A DNA stretch of 15,662 bases. It comes from Stramenopiles sp. TOSAG23-2 (Eukaryota; Sar). Below, one piece after another: positions 15,557-15,662 of the stretch; the stretch's first letter is position 1, and each line of letters begins with the position of its first letter. The notes under the pieces are model-generated. The model saw only the letters and a program-made list of their open reading frames with translations, did not search any database and had not been told where the DNA came from. The stretch spans positions 1 through 15,662 of the forward strand of contig LT649700.1 of assembly GCA_900128395.1 (NCBI GenBank). The letters run 5' to 3'. The translations under genes were made by a program, and so were the position numbers.

Positions 15557-15662
15557 TAATTTACATCATAATTTATTGTTTTAATTTACTCATGATAATT
15601 CCTACTCTTCAAAAGAATACAATAACTGAAATAATCTATCTCACACTAGTGTGTTGATATTC
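15557..15662. repeat. Direct repeat copy B (cut by window end)
   Basis: Second copy of the 3' repeat, with the same palindrome cacactagtgtg at 15642-15653. The window ends inside or just at the end of the copy, so the true unit length and copy number cannot be read here. Confidence 0.88.

Larger units (their letters stand above)
15117..15662. other. 3' spacer with long direct repeat
   Basis: Follows the PH-START stop and should begin with its 3' UTR. It holds a TG run near 15255-15263, two copies of a repeat of about 110 bp separated by about 165 bp, and a small inverted repeat ttgtacc-ag-ggtacaa (15485-15500) between them. No protein-coding frame of note on either strand. Confidence 0.65.

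Overview
The window is nuclear DNA of a microbial eukaryote. It is AT-rich, with many A/T and (TA)n microsatellites, long AT-rich spacers and no operon-like packing. The proteins carry eukaryotic domain combinations: PH-START-DUF1336, WD40, Kelch plus a Cys-rich ectodomain plus many membrane segments, and a membrane-anchored METTL24-type methyltransferase. TAA, TAG and TGA all act as stops, so the code is standard. The five large genes are each one uninterrupted frame of up to 3.9 kb, so introns are rare here. The domain mix and the Asn-rich insertions fit a stramenopile or a related flagellate or alga. A WDR31-like gene hints at a ciliated life stage. Lineage is inference; no marker gene is present.

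Layout. 1-521: AT-rich flank with an unassigned open stretch holding an in-frame 21-bp tandem duplication, and a short upstream ORF just before the first gene. 522-2312 (+): membrane-anchored protein with two tandem Methyltransf_22 (METTL24-like) domains; 450 bp of the two repeats are identical. 2313-3952: gene-poor and relic-like, with GC-rich islands, a 52-codon minus-strand frame with a CCHC-like zinc motif, and a plus-strand aspartic-protease (retropepsin-like) frame lacking a start codon. 3953-5275 (-): homoserine O-acetyltransferase-family enzyme. 6160-6471 (+): small single-pass membrane protein with a Lys-rich tail. 6834-8000 (-): WDR31-like WD40 protein with a predicted myristoylation start. 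8540-12403 (+): large receptor- or channel-like protein. 12404-12800: spacer with a run of hairpins and GATA/GACA repeats. 12801-15116 (+): PH-START-DUF1336 (EDR2-like) lipid-binding protein with an unusual Gly/Ala-rich hydrophobic insertion. 15117-15662: spacer with a direct repeat of about 110 bp running to the window end.

The genes do not form an obvious pathway. Two head-to-head pairs share spacers that probably hold both promoters: acetyltransferase with small membrane protein (884 bp), and WDR31-like with Kelch protein (539 bp). Several products are membrane- or lipid-linked, but nothing in the sequence shows they work together. The least ordinary items are the concerted-evolution pattern in the double methyltransferase, the membrane-hairpin-like insertion inside a START domain, the protease frame flanked by 13-bp direct repeats, and the Kelch/Cys-rich/multipass receptor.
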